Shown one piece after another: positions 1-8,017 of a DNA stretch of 31,576 nt (within the stretch, counting starts at the first letter, position 1; every line of letters starts with the position of its first letter). A model generated the notes under the pieces. The model was not told the origin of the DNA. It saw only the letters and a program-made list of their open reading frames with translations, and did not search any database. Both the position numbers and the translations under genes were made by a program. The DNA is taken from NCBI GenBank assembly GCA_964389205.1, contig CAYMDH010000043.1:1-31576 (forward strand), read 5' to 3'. Origin of the DNA: Leptobacterium sp964389205 (GTDB lineage: Bacteria; Bacteroidota; Bacteroidia; Flavobacteriales; Flavobacteriaceae).

Positions 1-15
1 ATCAATCTATTAAAA

Positions 16-696
16 CTAATCAACTCGCTTTTTATTAATCGAACTCAGGTTAATATGTGCATCACTACGCATAACTCCAAAATTACTTCTGGTTAATGCT
101 CCAATGCCACTTACCGTTGCAATAAATAAAAACTTTTCCCAGATATCAAGATGAATATTGTCTGAAATAGTATTCTTAAACCCTGCTTTATCAAATACTT
201 CTTGTAGCTGCTTTACACGTTCCGTTTTGGTATTCTCTAATTCTCCAAAAATAATTTCTGGCTCATAAACAAAATGATTGATAACGCCAGGAGCTTCTAT
301 CTTACTTACAATTTTACACAATCCGGCAAGTATATTTTGTTTTTCTAAAACCGTCAATAAAGTGTCTGCATTGTTTGCTCCGTTTTGTAATGGAAGTACC
401 GATGTGTTTTTAGTAAGTATTGTTTTTATTTGCTTTGCAGCATCTTTAACCTGCCATGATTTAACTCCCAATAAAACAAGATCGGCCTGTGGAACTTTAG
501 TAATATCATCTGTAGCCAATGTAGGTTTCGCTATAAAATCACCATTAATACTTTTCACATGTAGGCCTTTCTCTTTTACAGCCTTTAAATGCGCTCCTCT
601 AGCTATAAAAGTAACATCATAGCCAGCTTGAATTAGTTTTCCACCAAAATAACCTCCCACACCACCAATTCCATAAACAACAATTTTATAAGACAT
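16..696 (-). pseudogene. panE: 2-dehydropantoate 2-reductase, C-terminally truncated
   Basis: Ketopantoate reductase family (PanE/ApbA), the NADPH-dependent step to pantoate in coenzyme A synthesis. The N-terminal Rossmann motif GIGGVGGYFGG is at residues 9-19, and the conserved LPLQNG segment is present near residue 101. The family is usually about 300 residues; this frame stops at 226. It breaks off just after the conserved segment GALTRSNFGVMRSD, which opens the C-terminal helical domain, and ends in about a dozen unrelated residues. The stop lies inside the window, so this is not an edge effect. The other two frames also close within a few codons, so one frameshift does not rescue it. It is probably a pseudogene or a rearrangement end; a related short oxidoreductase is less likely. 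Confidence 0.8.
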
Positions 697-763
697 AATT
701 TATAGTTACAAGATTAAAATTACTTTATTACTTTTACACAAACAATTTTCGAAGGTTTTTTAG

Positions 764-1642
764 ATGAGCAACTCTTTTGAACGATATCAAAAAAGAAAAT
801 TAATTTCTTCTTATTTTTCTGTAATACTCAGTATTGCACTAGTATTATTTTTATTGGGTTCTTTAGGTTTGTTAATTTTAAATACAAAAAAAATAGCCAA
901 TCATTTTAAAGAACAAGTAACTATTAGTGTTTTTATAAAAGACAGCGCCAAAGAATTAGAAATTAATCAATTACAAAAAAGCCTTAAACTAGCCGAATAT
1001 ACAAAGTCTGTAGCCTTTATTTCTAAAGAAACTGCTGCAGAATCACATAGTGAAGATATAGGAGAAAACTTCATGGAATTTTTAGGATACAATCCACTCC
1101 AAAACTCTATAGATGTTCAATTAAAAGCTGATTATGTAACTTCTTATGATATGGAAGAAATTGCTGAAGAAATTAATTCAAAAAAATATGTTTCTGAAGT
1201 ATCCTATGATAAACCTTTAATTACGCTTTTAAATGACAATGTTAAAAGACTAAGTTTATGGATTTTGGTAGCAAGTAGTATTTTTACGCTAATTGCAGTA
1301 TTATTAATTAATAGCTCTATTAGACTTTCTATTTATTCCAGAAGGTTTATCATCAAAACAATGCAAATGGTTGGAGCCACAAAACGATTTATAAGGAAAC
1401 CATTTATTTTAAAAAGTGTTCAATTAGGTATTATAGGCGCTTCAATTGCATTAATAGCAATGGCTATTGTTATTTATTATATAGATAATAGGTTTCCAGA
1501 ACTTCACTTATTACAAGAACCAATCATGTTGGTATTTCTATTTGCAGGAATATTTGTAGCCGGAGTTGTTATTACTTGGATAAGTACTTATTTTGCAACC
1601 CAACGTTTCTTAAACCTAAGGACCGACGATTTATATTATTAA
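764..1642 (+). CDS. ftsX: Cell division protein FtsX (permease-like)
   Basis: FtsX is the membrane half of the FtsEX complex, which controls peptidoglycan hydrolases at the division site. The 292-residue protein has the family layout: a short cytoplasmic N-terminus, one membrane helix at about 19-42, a periplasmic domain at about 43-165 beginning with the typical VTISVFIKD strand, then three C-terminal helices of the FtsX/MacB type. The segment KTMQMVGATKRFIRKPF is the characteristic cytoplasmic loop between helices 2 and 3. FtsE is not in this window. It opens a plus-strand unit with the DUF3098, uppP and truB genes, an order common in Bacteroidota. Confidence 0.95.
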   Translation: MSNSFERYQKRKLISSYFSVILSIALVLFLLGSLGLLILNTKKIANHFKEQVTISVFIKDSAKELEINQLQKSLKLAEYTKSVAFISKETAAESHSEDIGENFMEFLGYNPLQNSIDVQLKADYVTSYDMEEIAEEINSKKYVSEVSYDKPLITLLNDNVKRLSLWILVASSIFTLIAVLLINSSIRLSIYSRRFIIKTMQMVGATKRFIRKPFILKSVQLGIIGASIALIAMAIVIYYIDNRFPELHLLQEPIMLVFLFAGIFVAGVVITWISTYFATQRFLNLRTDDLYY

Positions 1643-1680
1643 AAATAATTGTTTTTTAAAGCGCAATAAATTATACGATA

Positions 1681-1965
1681 ATGAAAAAAGAGAAAAAAGA
1701 ATTAAAAAACGCTCCAATTAAAAAGGGGTTTATTTTTCAGAAAAAGAATTATTTATTTATGTTTATTGGTTTAGCTTTTATAACTATTGGTTTTATTTTA
1801 ATGAGTGGAGGAGGCAGCGATGATCCAGAAGTTTTTAATCCTGAAATTTTTAGTTTTAGACGTATCCGGTTAGCCCCTACCTTAGTTCTTATAGGGTTTG
1901 CAATAGAAGTGTATGCTATTTTATTAAACCCTGAAAAGGGAAAAGCTTCAAATTCTAAAAAGTAA
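1681..1965 (+). CDS. DUF3098 family two-helix membrane protein
   Basis: A 94-residue protein with a lysine-rich N-terminus, a membrane helix at about 25-41 (YLFMFIGLAFITIGFIL), a loop with SGGGSDDP and the conserved EIFSFRRIRLAPTLVL segment, then a second helix at about 62-80. This pattern matches DUF3098, a Bacteroidota family of unknown function regularly found between ftsX and uppP. It starts 38 bases after ftsX and ends 55 bases before uppP, so co-transcription is likely. A role in the cell envelope is inferred from position only. Confidence 0.88.
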   Translation: MKKEKKELKNAPIKKGFIFQKKNYLFMFIGLAFITIGFILMSGGGSDDPEVFNPEIFSFRRIRLAPTLVLIGFAIEVYAILLNPEKGKASNSKK

Positions 1966-2020
1966 TTAAACAATTTTTTATATCTCACCTTTTCTACACC
2001 AATAAAAACACAAACGACCT

Positions 2021-2818
2021 ATGGATACTATTGATGCTATAATTCTTGGGATCATACAAGGGCTTACTGAGTTTTTACCTGTTTCATCAAGTGGGCATTT
2101 AGAATTAGGAAAAGCAATATTAGGCGATAATTCTATTCCTGAAGAGAGCCTTTTGTTTACTATTGTATTACATTTTGCAACTGCTTTAAGTACTCTTGTG
2201 GTATTTAGAAAAGATGTTTTGGATATTTTAAAAGGCCTTTTTCAATTTAAATGGAATGAAGAAACCCAATTTTCCTTAAAAATAATTTTCTCTATGATTC
2301 CTGCTGCTTTTGTAGGTTTCTTTTTTGAGAAACAACTGGAAGCTCTTTTTGGAGAAAATATTCAACTTGTAGGTTTTATGCTTATTATTACGGCCTTGCT
2401 TCTATATCTAGCAGATAAAGCTAGTAATACTTCTAAGGAAGTAACCTTTAAAAATGCTTTTATTATAGGTGTTTCTCAAGCAATTGCTATACTTCCTGGT
2501 ATTTCTAGAAGTGGCGCAACGATATCTACTTCTGTTCTTTTAGGAATTGATAAAACAAGGGCAGCCCGGTTTTCTTTTTTAATGGTGGTTCCTTTAATTT
2601 TTGGAAGTATCGCAAAAAATTTAATTGATGGAGAACTTAATTTTGAAAGTAATCAACTCACTCCTATGATTATAGGATTTGTTGCTGCTTTCTTATCTGG
2701 GCTTTTGGCTTGTACATGGATGATTAAATTAGTAAAAAATAGTAAGTTGGTATATTTTTCTATCTATTGTCTTATTGTAGGAATCATTGCAATTATATTT
2801 GCCTTTTATAATCAATAA
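2021..2818 (+). CDS. uppP: Undecaprenyl-diphosphate phosphatase (UppP/BacA)
   Basis: This integral membrane enzyme dephosphorylates undecaprenyl diphosphate to recycle the lipid carrier for peptidoglycan and other surface polymers; overproduction of the family gives bacitracin resistance. At 265 residues it has normal length. Both family signatures are visible: GLTEFLPVSSSGHLEL at residues 14-29, containing the catalytic glutamate, and PGISRSGATIS in the second half. Multiple hydrophobic helices fit the BacA fold. It sits between the DUF3098 gene and truB, with truB starting three bases after its stop codon, so the two are almost certainly on one transcript. Confidence 0.97.
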   Translation: MDTIDAIILGIIQGLTEFLPVSSSGHLELGKAILGDNSIPEESLLFTIVLHFATALSTLVVFRKDVLDILKGLFQFKWNEETQFSLKIIFSMIPAAFVGFFFEKQLEALFGENIQLVGFMLIITALLLYLADKASNTSKEVTFKNAFIIGVSQAIAILPGISRSGATISTSVLLGIDKTRAARFSFLMVVPLIFGSIAKNLIDGELNFESNQLTPMIIGFVAAFLSGLLACTWMIKLVKNSKLVYFSIYCLIVGIIAIIFAFYNQ

Positions 2819-2821
2819 GAA

Positions 2822-3523
2822 ATGGGTTTTAATGCTACAGAAGAAGATTTTAAAAATGGCAAAGTTCTACTCATTGACAAACCTTTAACATGGTCATCTT
2901 TTCAAACAGTAAACAAGATAAGATGGGCTATTCGAAAACAGTTTGATCTGAAAAAAATTAAAGTTGGACATGCAGGGACTCTAGATCCTTTGGCCACTGG
3001 GTTATTAATAATTTGTACTGGAAAATACACTAAGAAAATTTCTGAATTTCAAGGGCAGTTAAAAGAATACACCGGTACTTTTACTCTTGGAGGAACAACA
3101 CCCTCTTATGATTTAGAAACTGCTATTGACAAACATTTCCCTATCGATCATGTAACAGATGAACTTATTCTAGAAACTACAAAACAATTCTTAGGAACAA
3201 TTAAACAATTTCCACCTGTGTTTTCTGCGCTTAAAAAAGACGGAAAGCGTTTATATGAATACGCTAGAGAAGGAAAAGAAGTAGCTATTAATGCCCGGGA
3301 AATTGAAATTTTAGAGTTTGAAATTACCGCTATTAACCTTCCAAAGGTTAATTTTAGAATAGTTTGTAGTAAAGGCACTTATATTCGTTCTCTAGCGTAT
3401 GATTTTGGAAAAGCATTACATACAGGAGCGCATTTATCTGTCTTAAAAAGAACCAAGATAGGCAACTTCAACGTACTTAATGCGGTATCTCCCGAAGTAT
3501 TTATCGAGGAGCTTTTTGATTAA
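2822..3523 (+). CDS. truB: tRNA pseudouridine-55 synthase TruB
   Basis: TruB isomerises U55 in the T-loop of tRNAs. The motif GHAGTLDPLATGLL (about 50-63) contains the catalytic aspartate, and the N-terminal LLIDKPLTWSSF and later CSKGTYIRSLAYDFG segments are typical. The protein has 233 residues and lacks the C-terminal PUA domain found in longer TruB proteins, which is common in Bacteroidota. It follows uppP by three bases. The first methionine is used because the next is not reached before the conserved N-terminal block. Confidence 0.97.
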   Translation: MGFNATEEDFKNGKVLLIDKPLTWSSFQTVNKIRWAIRKQFDLKKIKVGHAGTLDPLATGLLIICTGKYTKKISEFQGQLKEYTGTFTLGGTTPSYDLETAIDKHFPIDHVTDELILETTKQFLGTIKQFPPVFSALKKDGKRLYEYAREGKEVAINAREIEILEFEITAINLPKVNFRIVCSKGTYIRSLAYDFGKALHTGAHLSVLKRTKIGNFNVLNAVSPEVFIEELFD

Positions 3524-3579
3524 AGAAAATTTATTTTACTATATTTAAAATAATTTTACGCCCCGAAAGTTACTATAAT

Positions 3580-4353
3580 ATGAATCTTAACGACAAACAC
3601 TTATCGTTTCTGATCACATTCTTTGCCATGTCTATTGTAACACTAGTCTTGTTCAATATACACTTAGGTGGTATGAAAGAACCTGAAATTCTTTTAGAGT
3701 TAACAATGGATGATACCATTACTGAAGAAGAATTAGAACTGCTAGAACAACAAGAGCAGGAGCAACAACTTGTGAAAACACATATGGCCTATAATAAAGA
3801 AGCCAAAAGTAGGTTTGAAGAAGAGTTGGATCAATTTAAAACCCTCGACGAAATAATAGAGGAAGGAAAAGAAGCAGATTCTGAAGATGAAGAGAATACA
3901 GATGAAAAATCTAATGACGATGCAGATAATGAAAATAATAATGAGAAAGACGATTTCTTAACCTCTTCTGGCGGACAAGGATCTGTAACTTCTTCTACTA
4001 AAACAAAAAAACGAACCTTAGATTCTGATGGAAAAAACACTTCTGATGAAGTTGTAAAAAACAATGTGGCTAATAACAACAGTTCTATTTCCTATTCTTT
4101 AAAAGATAGATTACATCGAAGATTGCCAAATCCAATCTACACATGTGCTCAAAGAGGAAAAGTAGTTATTAATATTAGAGTGGATACTTCAGGTAATGTA
4201 ATAGCTGCAAGTTTTAATCAAGCTAGTTCTTCAACAAAGAATGGATGTTTGGTTGATAATGCAATCGCTTATGCTAAGAAAGCGAAATTTGAAAAAAATA
4301 CCTTAAAAAAGGAACAGATAGGTACTATTACCTATCTGTTCCAGCAAGATTAA
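3580..4353 (+). CDS. TonB-like protein with acidic linker
   Basis: A 257-residue protein built like TonB. It has a short cytoplasmic start, one membrane helix at about 9-27, a long periplasmic linker, and a C-terminal domain (about 170-257) with the TonB-type pattern RLPNPIY, GKVVINIRVDTSGNV and AIAYAKKAKFE. Two cysteines, in YTCAQ and NGCLVD, could form a disulfide. The linker is not proline-rich as in classical TonB. Residues about 43-125 are dominated by Glu, Asp, Asn and Gln. No ExbB/ExbD genes are adjacent. It may transmit energy to outer-membrane receptors or bind the cell wall; the role is inferred from domain order. Its last codons lie over a strong hairpin that ends the convergent gene. 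Confidence 0.75.
   Translation: MNLNDKHLSFLITFFAMSIVTLVLFNIHLGGMKEPEILLELTMDDTITEEELELLEQQEQEQQLVKTHMAYNKEAKSRFEEELDQFKTLDEIIEEGKEADSEDEENTDEKSNDDADNENNNEKDDFLTSSGGQGSVTSSTKTKKRTLDSDGKNTSDEVVKNNVANNNSSISYSLKDRLHRRLPNPIYTCAQRGKVVINIRVDTSGNVIAASFNQASSSTKNGCLVDNAIAYAKKAKFEKNTLKKEQIGTITYLFQQD
4305..4342 (-). terminator. Intrinsic terminator inside convergent CDS
   Basis: A perfect 14-base-pair stem (arms 4311-4324 and 4329-4342, loop CTAT on the plus strand) is followed, in the minus direction, by six T residues (4310-4305). It is a textbook intrinsic terminator for the thioredoxin-like gene ending at 4350, but lies wholly inside the last codons of the convergent TonB-like gene. A second, weaker inverted repeat (4356-4362 with 4366-4372) lies over the thioredoxin gene's own 3' end. 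Confidence 0.85.
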
Positions 4354-4952
4354 ATAAGATCTTTTAGATCTTGAGCTGTGTTTTGTCCTTTATCTTTATT
4401 ATACCAAACTTGTAAATCTTGTTTGAATTCTGGAGTTAATCCCCCGTGTTTCTCTTTATAATCATGAACCATCTTAGTTGCTTCAGACGGTCTTGGTCCC
4501 CAACTATTAATAACCTCATTAGATTCATTGTCGATCATAATCAATTTTGGAATAGATCTCCCCCCATTTGTTAAGAACTGATCCATCAATGCTTCGTTCT
4601 CATCTCTCAATACTACTTTAAAATCAATTCCTTCGTTTAAAGCAGCAATCTTTTCCATTATTGGCATTGTTTGAGCAGCATCTCCACACCAACTTTCTGT
4701 AAGTACCAGCCAGGTAACATTACCTTTAAAGTTTGTTGCTCTTTCAGTTACATCTTCAGCCAGTTTAATTGTTTTATCTAAACGTTTCATACGCTTATCA
4801 TTAAGCATAGAATAATTAGACAACGCTTCTGTTTGTGACTCTCCTGTAGACTTTCCTTCTTGAACCAAGTCTGAAACTAGTGTTCTAAAATCACTATATG
4901 AAATTGCTCTTTCTAAGCTTTCTTTTATTAAATTGTCTGTTAAAACTTCCAT
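4350..4952 (-). CDS. Thioredoxin-fold protein with a single cysteine
   Basis: A 200-residue cytoplasmic protein (no signal peptide) with a thioredoxin-like core: a beta strand then the active-site-like turn LTESWCGDAAQ (Cys89), the strand FKVVLRDEN, and the cis-proline segment GGRSIPKLIMID. The usual CxxC is reduced to a lone cysteine, C-G-D-A, and no other cysteine occurs in the protein. Such WCGDA proteins are common in Bacteroidota and are annotated as thioredoxin family. A peroxidase, glutathionylation or chaperone-like role is more plausible than disulfide exchange, but this is inference. It is transcribed alone and overlaps the convergent upstream gene by four bases at the stop codons. 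Confidence 0.82.
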   Translation of the reverse strand: MEVLTDNLIKESLERAISYSDFRTLVSDLVQEGKSTGESQTEALSNYSMLNDKRMKRLDKTIKLAEDVTERATNFKGNVTWLVLTESWCGDAAQTMPIMEKIAALNEGIDFKVVLRDENEALMDQFLTNGGRSIPKLIMIDNESNEVINSWGPRPSEATKMVHDYKEKHGGLTPEFKQDLQVWYNKDKGQNTAQDLKDLI

Positions 4953-5158
4953 AATCTATTACAAAATCTAGGGTTTATTATTTATTTTATTAAACTGTTA
5001 TTACATTAGTAGGGAGATTTAAAAAAACTTACATTTATACATAGTTCGTGATGTAAGCTCCTTTATCTAATAGTTATAACAAATTAAAAGCGTTCATGTA
5101 TTATTAAAAATAACAAGTATCCGTTTATTATTCATAATTCTACAACAATAAAAATAGC

Positions 5159-5734
5159 ATGGAAGAAAAACACAGATGTGGGTGGTGTATTGGTGACCCG
5201 TTATACGAAGCATATCACGATTATGAATGGGGCGTGCCTGTTTATGATGATGCCACCTTATTTGAATTTTTAATATTAGAAACTTTTCAAGCTGGGCTAA
5301 GTTGGATTACTATTTTAAGAAAAAGAGAGAATTTCAGAAAAGCTTTTGATTTTTTTGATTATAAAAAAATAGCTAATTATGATGATACTAAATTCGAAAC
5401 GTTAATGAATAATGCTGGCATTATCAGGAATAAATTAAAAATTAAAGCAACAATAACGAATGCTCAAAATTTTATGAAAATTCAAGAAGAGTTTGGAAGT
5501 TTTAGTAAATACATTTGGGGTTTTGTTGATGGAAAACCTATTCAAAATGCTTTTGAAAATTATAAATTAGCTCCAGCTAATACTCCTTTATCTGATACTA
5601 TTAGTAAAGACTTAAAAAAAAGAGGGTTTAAATTTGTAGGGACTACCGTTATTTATGCATATATGCAAGCTACTGGAATGGTAAACGATCATGAAGTGGG
5701 TTGTTTTAGATATCAAGAAGTTCAGATTGGATAG
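5159..5734 (+). CDS. tag: DNA-3-methyladenine glycosylase I
   Basis: Tag removes 3-methyladenine from alkylated DNA in base excision repair. At 191 residues it has normal length. The zinc-site residues seen in the family are present: the N-terminal RCGWC cysteine and YHDYEWG histidine, and the C-terminal VNDHEVGCF His/Cys pair. The catalytic-pocket segment LILETFQAGLSWITIL is intact. It is divergent from the thioredoxin-like gene across a 206-base spacer with no clear additional feature, and convergent with aat. It appears to be a single-gene unit. Confidence 0.97.
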   Translation: MEEKHRCGWCIGDPLYEAYHDYEWGVPVYDDATLFEFLILETFQAGLSWITILRKRENFRKAFDFFDYKKIANYDDTKFETLMNNAGIIRNKLKIKATITNAQNFMKIQEEFGSFSKYIWGFVDGKPIQNAFENYKLAPANTPLSDTISKDLKKRGFKFVGTTVIYAYMQATGMVNDHEVGCFRYQEVQIG

Positions 5735-5759
5735 TTAATCGTATTAACAAAAAAACAAT

Positions 5760-6404
5760 TTAACGATTCAACAGCTCAACAAATTTATCTCTAGGTATTT
5801 CTTCTGCTCCTAAACTAGCTAAGTGATCTGTATATATTTGGCAATCTATCAAGTTATAATTTTCTTCTTTTAGTTTTTCAACCAAATAAACAAATCCTAC
5901 CTTTGAAGCATTACTAATTTTTGAAAACATACTTTCTCCACAAAAAACCGGGCAAAGATCAATTCCATATAAACCACCTATTAATTTATCATGTTCCCAT
6001 ACCTCTACAGATTTTGCATACCCCATTTCGTGTAATTTACAGTACGTTTTTATCATGCCTTGAGTTATCCATGTTCCATTTTGCCCTTCTCTTCTAATTA
6101 TTGCACACTCTTTAATAACATCTTCAAAACAAGTATTAAAAGTGACCTTAAACCGCCCATCTTTAATTGTTTTTCTTAAACTCTTCGAGATTTTTAAATT
6201 TTCAGGATAAAGTACCATTCTAGGATCTGGACTCCACCAAACAATAACTGAATCTTCTTCAAACCATGGAAAGATCCCCTTTTGATAAGCCAATAGCACT
6301 CTTTCTGGGTTCAAATCTCCTCCTATTGCAACAATTCCTTCACTTGTCGCATTTTCTAGGGGAGGAAACTTATTTTCTGCTGTAAGACGGAACATAACAT
6401 TCAT
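5760..6404 (-). CDS. aat: Leucyl/phenylalanyl-tRNA-protein transferase
   Basis: Aat adds Leu or Phe from aminoacyl-tRNA to proteins with N-terminal Arg or Lys, marking them for ClpAP degradation (N-end rule). The 214-residue protein has the family hallmarks: LLAYQKGIFPWF, WWSPDPRMVL, the central GTWITQGMIKTY, and CGESMFSKISNASKVG. The chosen start gives MNVMFRLT; the second ATG three codons later is equally possible and would match the usual MxRLT beginning of homologues. It is convergent with tag across 25 bases that hold only a short inverted repeat without a U-tract. Confidence 0.96.
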   Translation of the reverse strand: MNVMFRLTAENKFPPLENATSEGIVAIGGDLNPERVLLAYQKGIFPWFEEDSVIVWWSPDPRMVLYPENLKISKSLRKTIKDGRFKVTFNTCFEDVIKECAIIRREGQNGTWITQGMIKTYCKLHEMGYAKSVEVWEHDKLIGGLYGIDLCPVFCGESMFSKISNASKVGFVYLVEKLKEENYNLIDCQIYTDHLASLGAEEIPRDKFVELLNR

Positions 6405-6452
6405 TTTATTTAACCGATTCCCAAAAAATACTAAAAAAACGGAAGTTTTTTC

Positions 6453-6483
6453 TTTGTTATTCTAATTATTTTGTTCAACTTTG
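6453..6483 (+). promoter_or_regulatory. Promoter of candidate small RNA
   Basis: TTTG at 6453-6456 and CAACTTTG at 6476-6483 are separated by exactly 19 bases. This matches the Bacteroidota housekeeping promoter (TTTG, about 19 bases, TAnnTTTG) with one mismatch in the -7 box. Transcription would begin near 6489, right at the first stem of the structured RNA that follows. No protein-coding gene lies downstream on this strand before the terminator. Confidence 0.6.
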
Positions 6484-6488
6484 TTAAA

Positions 6489-6596
6489 GTCTTTACACAC
6501 TTTAATTCTATTTTCATCATTGCTTTTTGAGTTAGTGTAAAGACGAAACCTAAAACCACAACATTAAGTCCTGATAGAAATATTGGGACTTTTTTA
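6489..6596 (+). ncRNA. Candidate small structured RNA
   Basis: A roughly 108-base plus-strand unit between two minus-strand genes. GTCTTTACAC (6489-6498) pairs perfectly with GTGTAAAGAC (6535-6544), and ACT/AGT extends the stem across a two-base bulge, leaving a loop of about 28 bases. An unpaired A/C-rich linker (6545-6565) follows. Then comes an intrinsic terminator with arms 6566-6576 and 6581-6591, a GAAA tetraloop and a U-tract at 6590-6595. Its own promoter precedes it. No open reading frame of note is present. It may belong to a known Bacteroidota RNA class such as 6S-like or Flavo-1; I cannot assign it by eye. Confidence 0.6.
6566..6596 (+). terminator. GAAA-capped intrinsic terminator
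   Basis: AAGTCC and GGACTT form the base of an 11-base-pair stem (two G-U pairs) closed by a GNRA-type GAAA loop, followed by six T residues on the plus strand. In the minus direction there is no T-tract, so it serves plus-strand transcription, which here has no gene except the small RNA candidate. Confidence 0.8.
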
Positions 6597-6602
6597 TTTC
6601 CG

Positions 6603-7979
6603 CTAAAACAAAAACAACCCTACTAAGAAAATTAAAATTCCTAAAAGCATTAAAATTAATGTAAATGGTAAAATTTCTTTTGCTTTTAATTTTGTTATTC
6701 CCAATAAAGGAAGAGCCCAAAATGGTTGAAGCATGTTTGTGATTTGATCACCATATGCCAATGCCATAACAGCTTTAGGTAATGGAACCCCTAGTTTTAA
6801 AGCAGATTCTATAACTATAGGCCCTTGAATAGCCCATTGTCCTCCTCCACTTGGTACAAAAATATTGACTAATCCAGCACTAAAAAAAGTAAAAATAGGC
6901 AATGTAGTTTCATTAGCGATAGAAATAAAAAAGCCTGATATTTCAGAAACCATTCCGCTTTGACTCATAATGCCCATAATACCAAAATACAAAGGAAACT
7001 GTATTAAAATTCCTGTAGTATCTTTAATGGCTTCTTCAAGTGCTGCTAAAAAATTGCGAAAGTTTCCGTGAAAAAGAATCGCTAAACCTAACATAAAAAA
7101 GTTTAGCAGATTGGGCGTAAGGTTAAACAATTTTAACAAAGAACTGTATTGAAGAATAAAAGCGATAAGGATAATTACTCCAAATGTAATTGCCAAAAAT
7201 TTTGAATAATCTAATCTCTCTGCTCCTTCAATAGTGTTTTTATCATTAGGTATTATTTCATATTCTTCCAATTCTATTACTGTTTTAGGGAGTTTTTTTC
7301 CTATAGTGTATAGAACTAAAGGGATTACTATTAATAAACAAGAAAAGATGATTAGGTTTGAACTACTAAAAATAGTTTCACTAGATGGGATGTATGTTGG
7401 GAGTTGTTTTAAAATAGTTGCGTTTGAAACATTTTCCATTAATTCTTTTAAATGATCTGCTTCAGATACTTTAAGCGGAGCAGAACCACTAATACCGCCA
7501 TGCCAGACCATCAACCCAACATAACCAGCAGCACCAATAAGTGGGTAATTCATTGGAATATTATTCTTTTGAGCATACTCTCCAACTTTTCTTGCTAAAA
7601 TTGCGCCAAAAATAAGCCCAAGACCCCAGTTAAAAAATGAAACCAACATTGTAAATACACTTACAATAGCAGCTGCATTGGCTGTATTCGTTATATGCTT
7701 TGTGATTTGTAATATAAGCCAACTCATAGGTTTACTAAGCACCAAAACATGTCCTAATACTAAGATGAGCATCATTTGATATGCAAAAATCAATAAACTA
7801 GTATTCCAGATTCCACTTTCCCAATAAGAAAGTATGTTGACAATATGATTTTCATCTGTAGGTGAGGACGTAAAAAAGTAAGTTAATATTATTGTTAGAA
7901 AAGTTAAGAAAACGGCAATCGTAAAAGGAGAAGGTAAGTATTTTTTAAAAAGAGATTCTACAACAGAAGTAAGTCTCAT
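6603..7979 (-). CDS. atoE: Short-chain fatty acid transporter, AtoE family
   Basis: A 458-residue multi-helix inner-membrane protein of the AtoE/short-chain fatty acid:H+ symporter family. Diagnostic stretches include KYLPSPFTIAVFLTFLTI near the N-terminus, FFNWGLGLIFGAILARKV, GYVGLMVWHGGISGSAPL, and the C-terminal NIFVPSGGGQWAIQGP and GDQITNMLQPFWALPLL. Likely cargo is butyrate, acetoacetate or similar acids. No acyl-CoA transferase or other degradation gene is adjacent, so the physiological substrate stays open. It is transcribed on its own from the spacer at 7980-8231. Confidence 0.9.
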   Translation of the reverse strand: MRLTSVVESLFKKYLPSPFTIAVFLTFLTIILTYFFTSSPTDENHIVNILSYWESGIWNTSLLIFAYQMMLILVLGHVLVLSKPMSWLILQITKHITNTANAAAIVSVFTMLVSFFNWGLGLIFGAILARKVGEYAQKNNIPMNYPLIGAAGYVGLMVWHGGISGSAPLKVSEADHLKELMENVSNATILKQLPTYIPSSETIFSSSNLIIFSCLLIVIPLVLYTIGKKLPKTVIELEEYEIIPNDKNTIEGAERLDYSKFLAITFGVIILIAFILQYSSLLKLFNLTPNLLNFFMLGLAILFHGNFRNFLAALEEAIKDTTGILIQFPLYFGIMGIMSQSGMVSEISGFFISIANETTLPIFTFFSAGLVNIFVPSGGGQWAIQGPIVIESALKLGVPLPKAVMALAYGDQITNMLQPFWALPLLGITKLKAKEILPFTLILMLLGILIFLVGLFLF

Positions 7980-8017
7980 ACGTTATTTTTTATATGAAGT
8001 GATTTAAACTTTTTGGA

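Noticed and set aside
278..622. 114-codon plus-strand ORF
   Set aside because: It is the antisense shadow of the truncated panE and shows no domain or signal.
5735..5759. Inverted repeat GTTAAT-CGT-ATTAAC between tag and aat as a terminator
   Set aside because: In both directions the T-tract is on the wrong side or missing; only six base pairs, all but one A/T.
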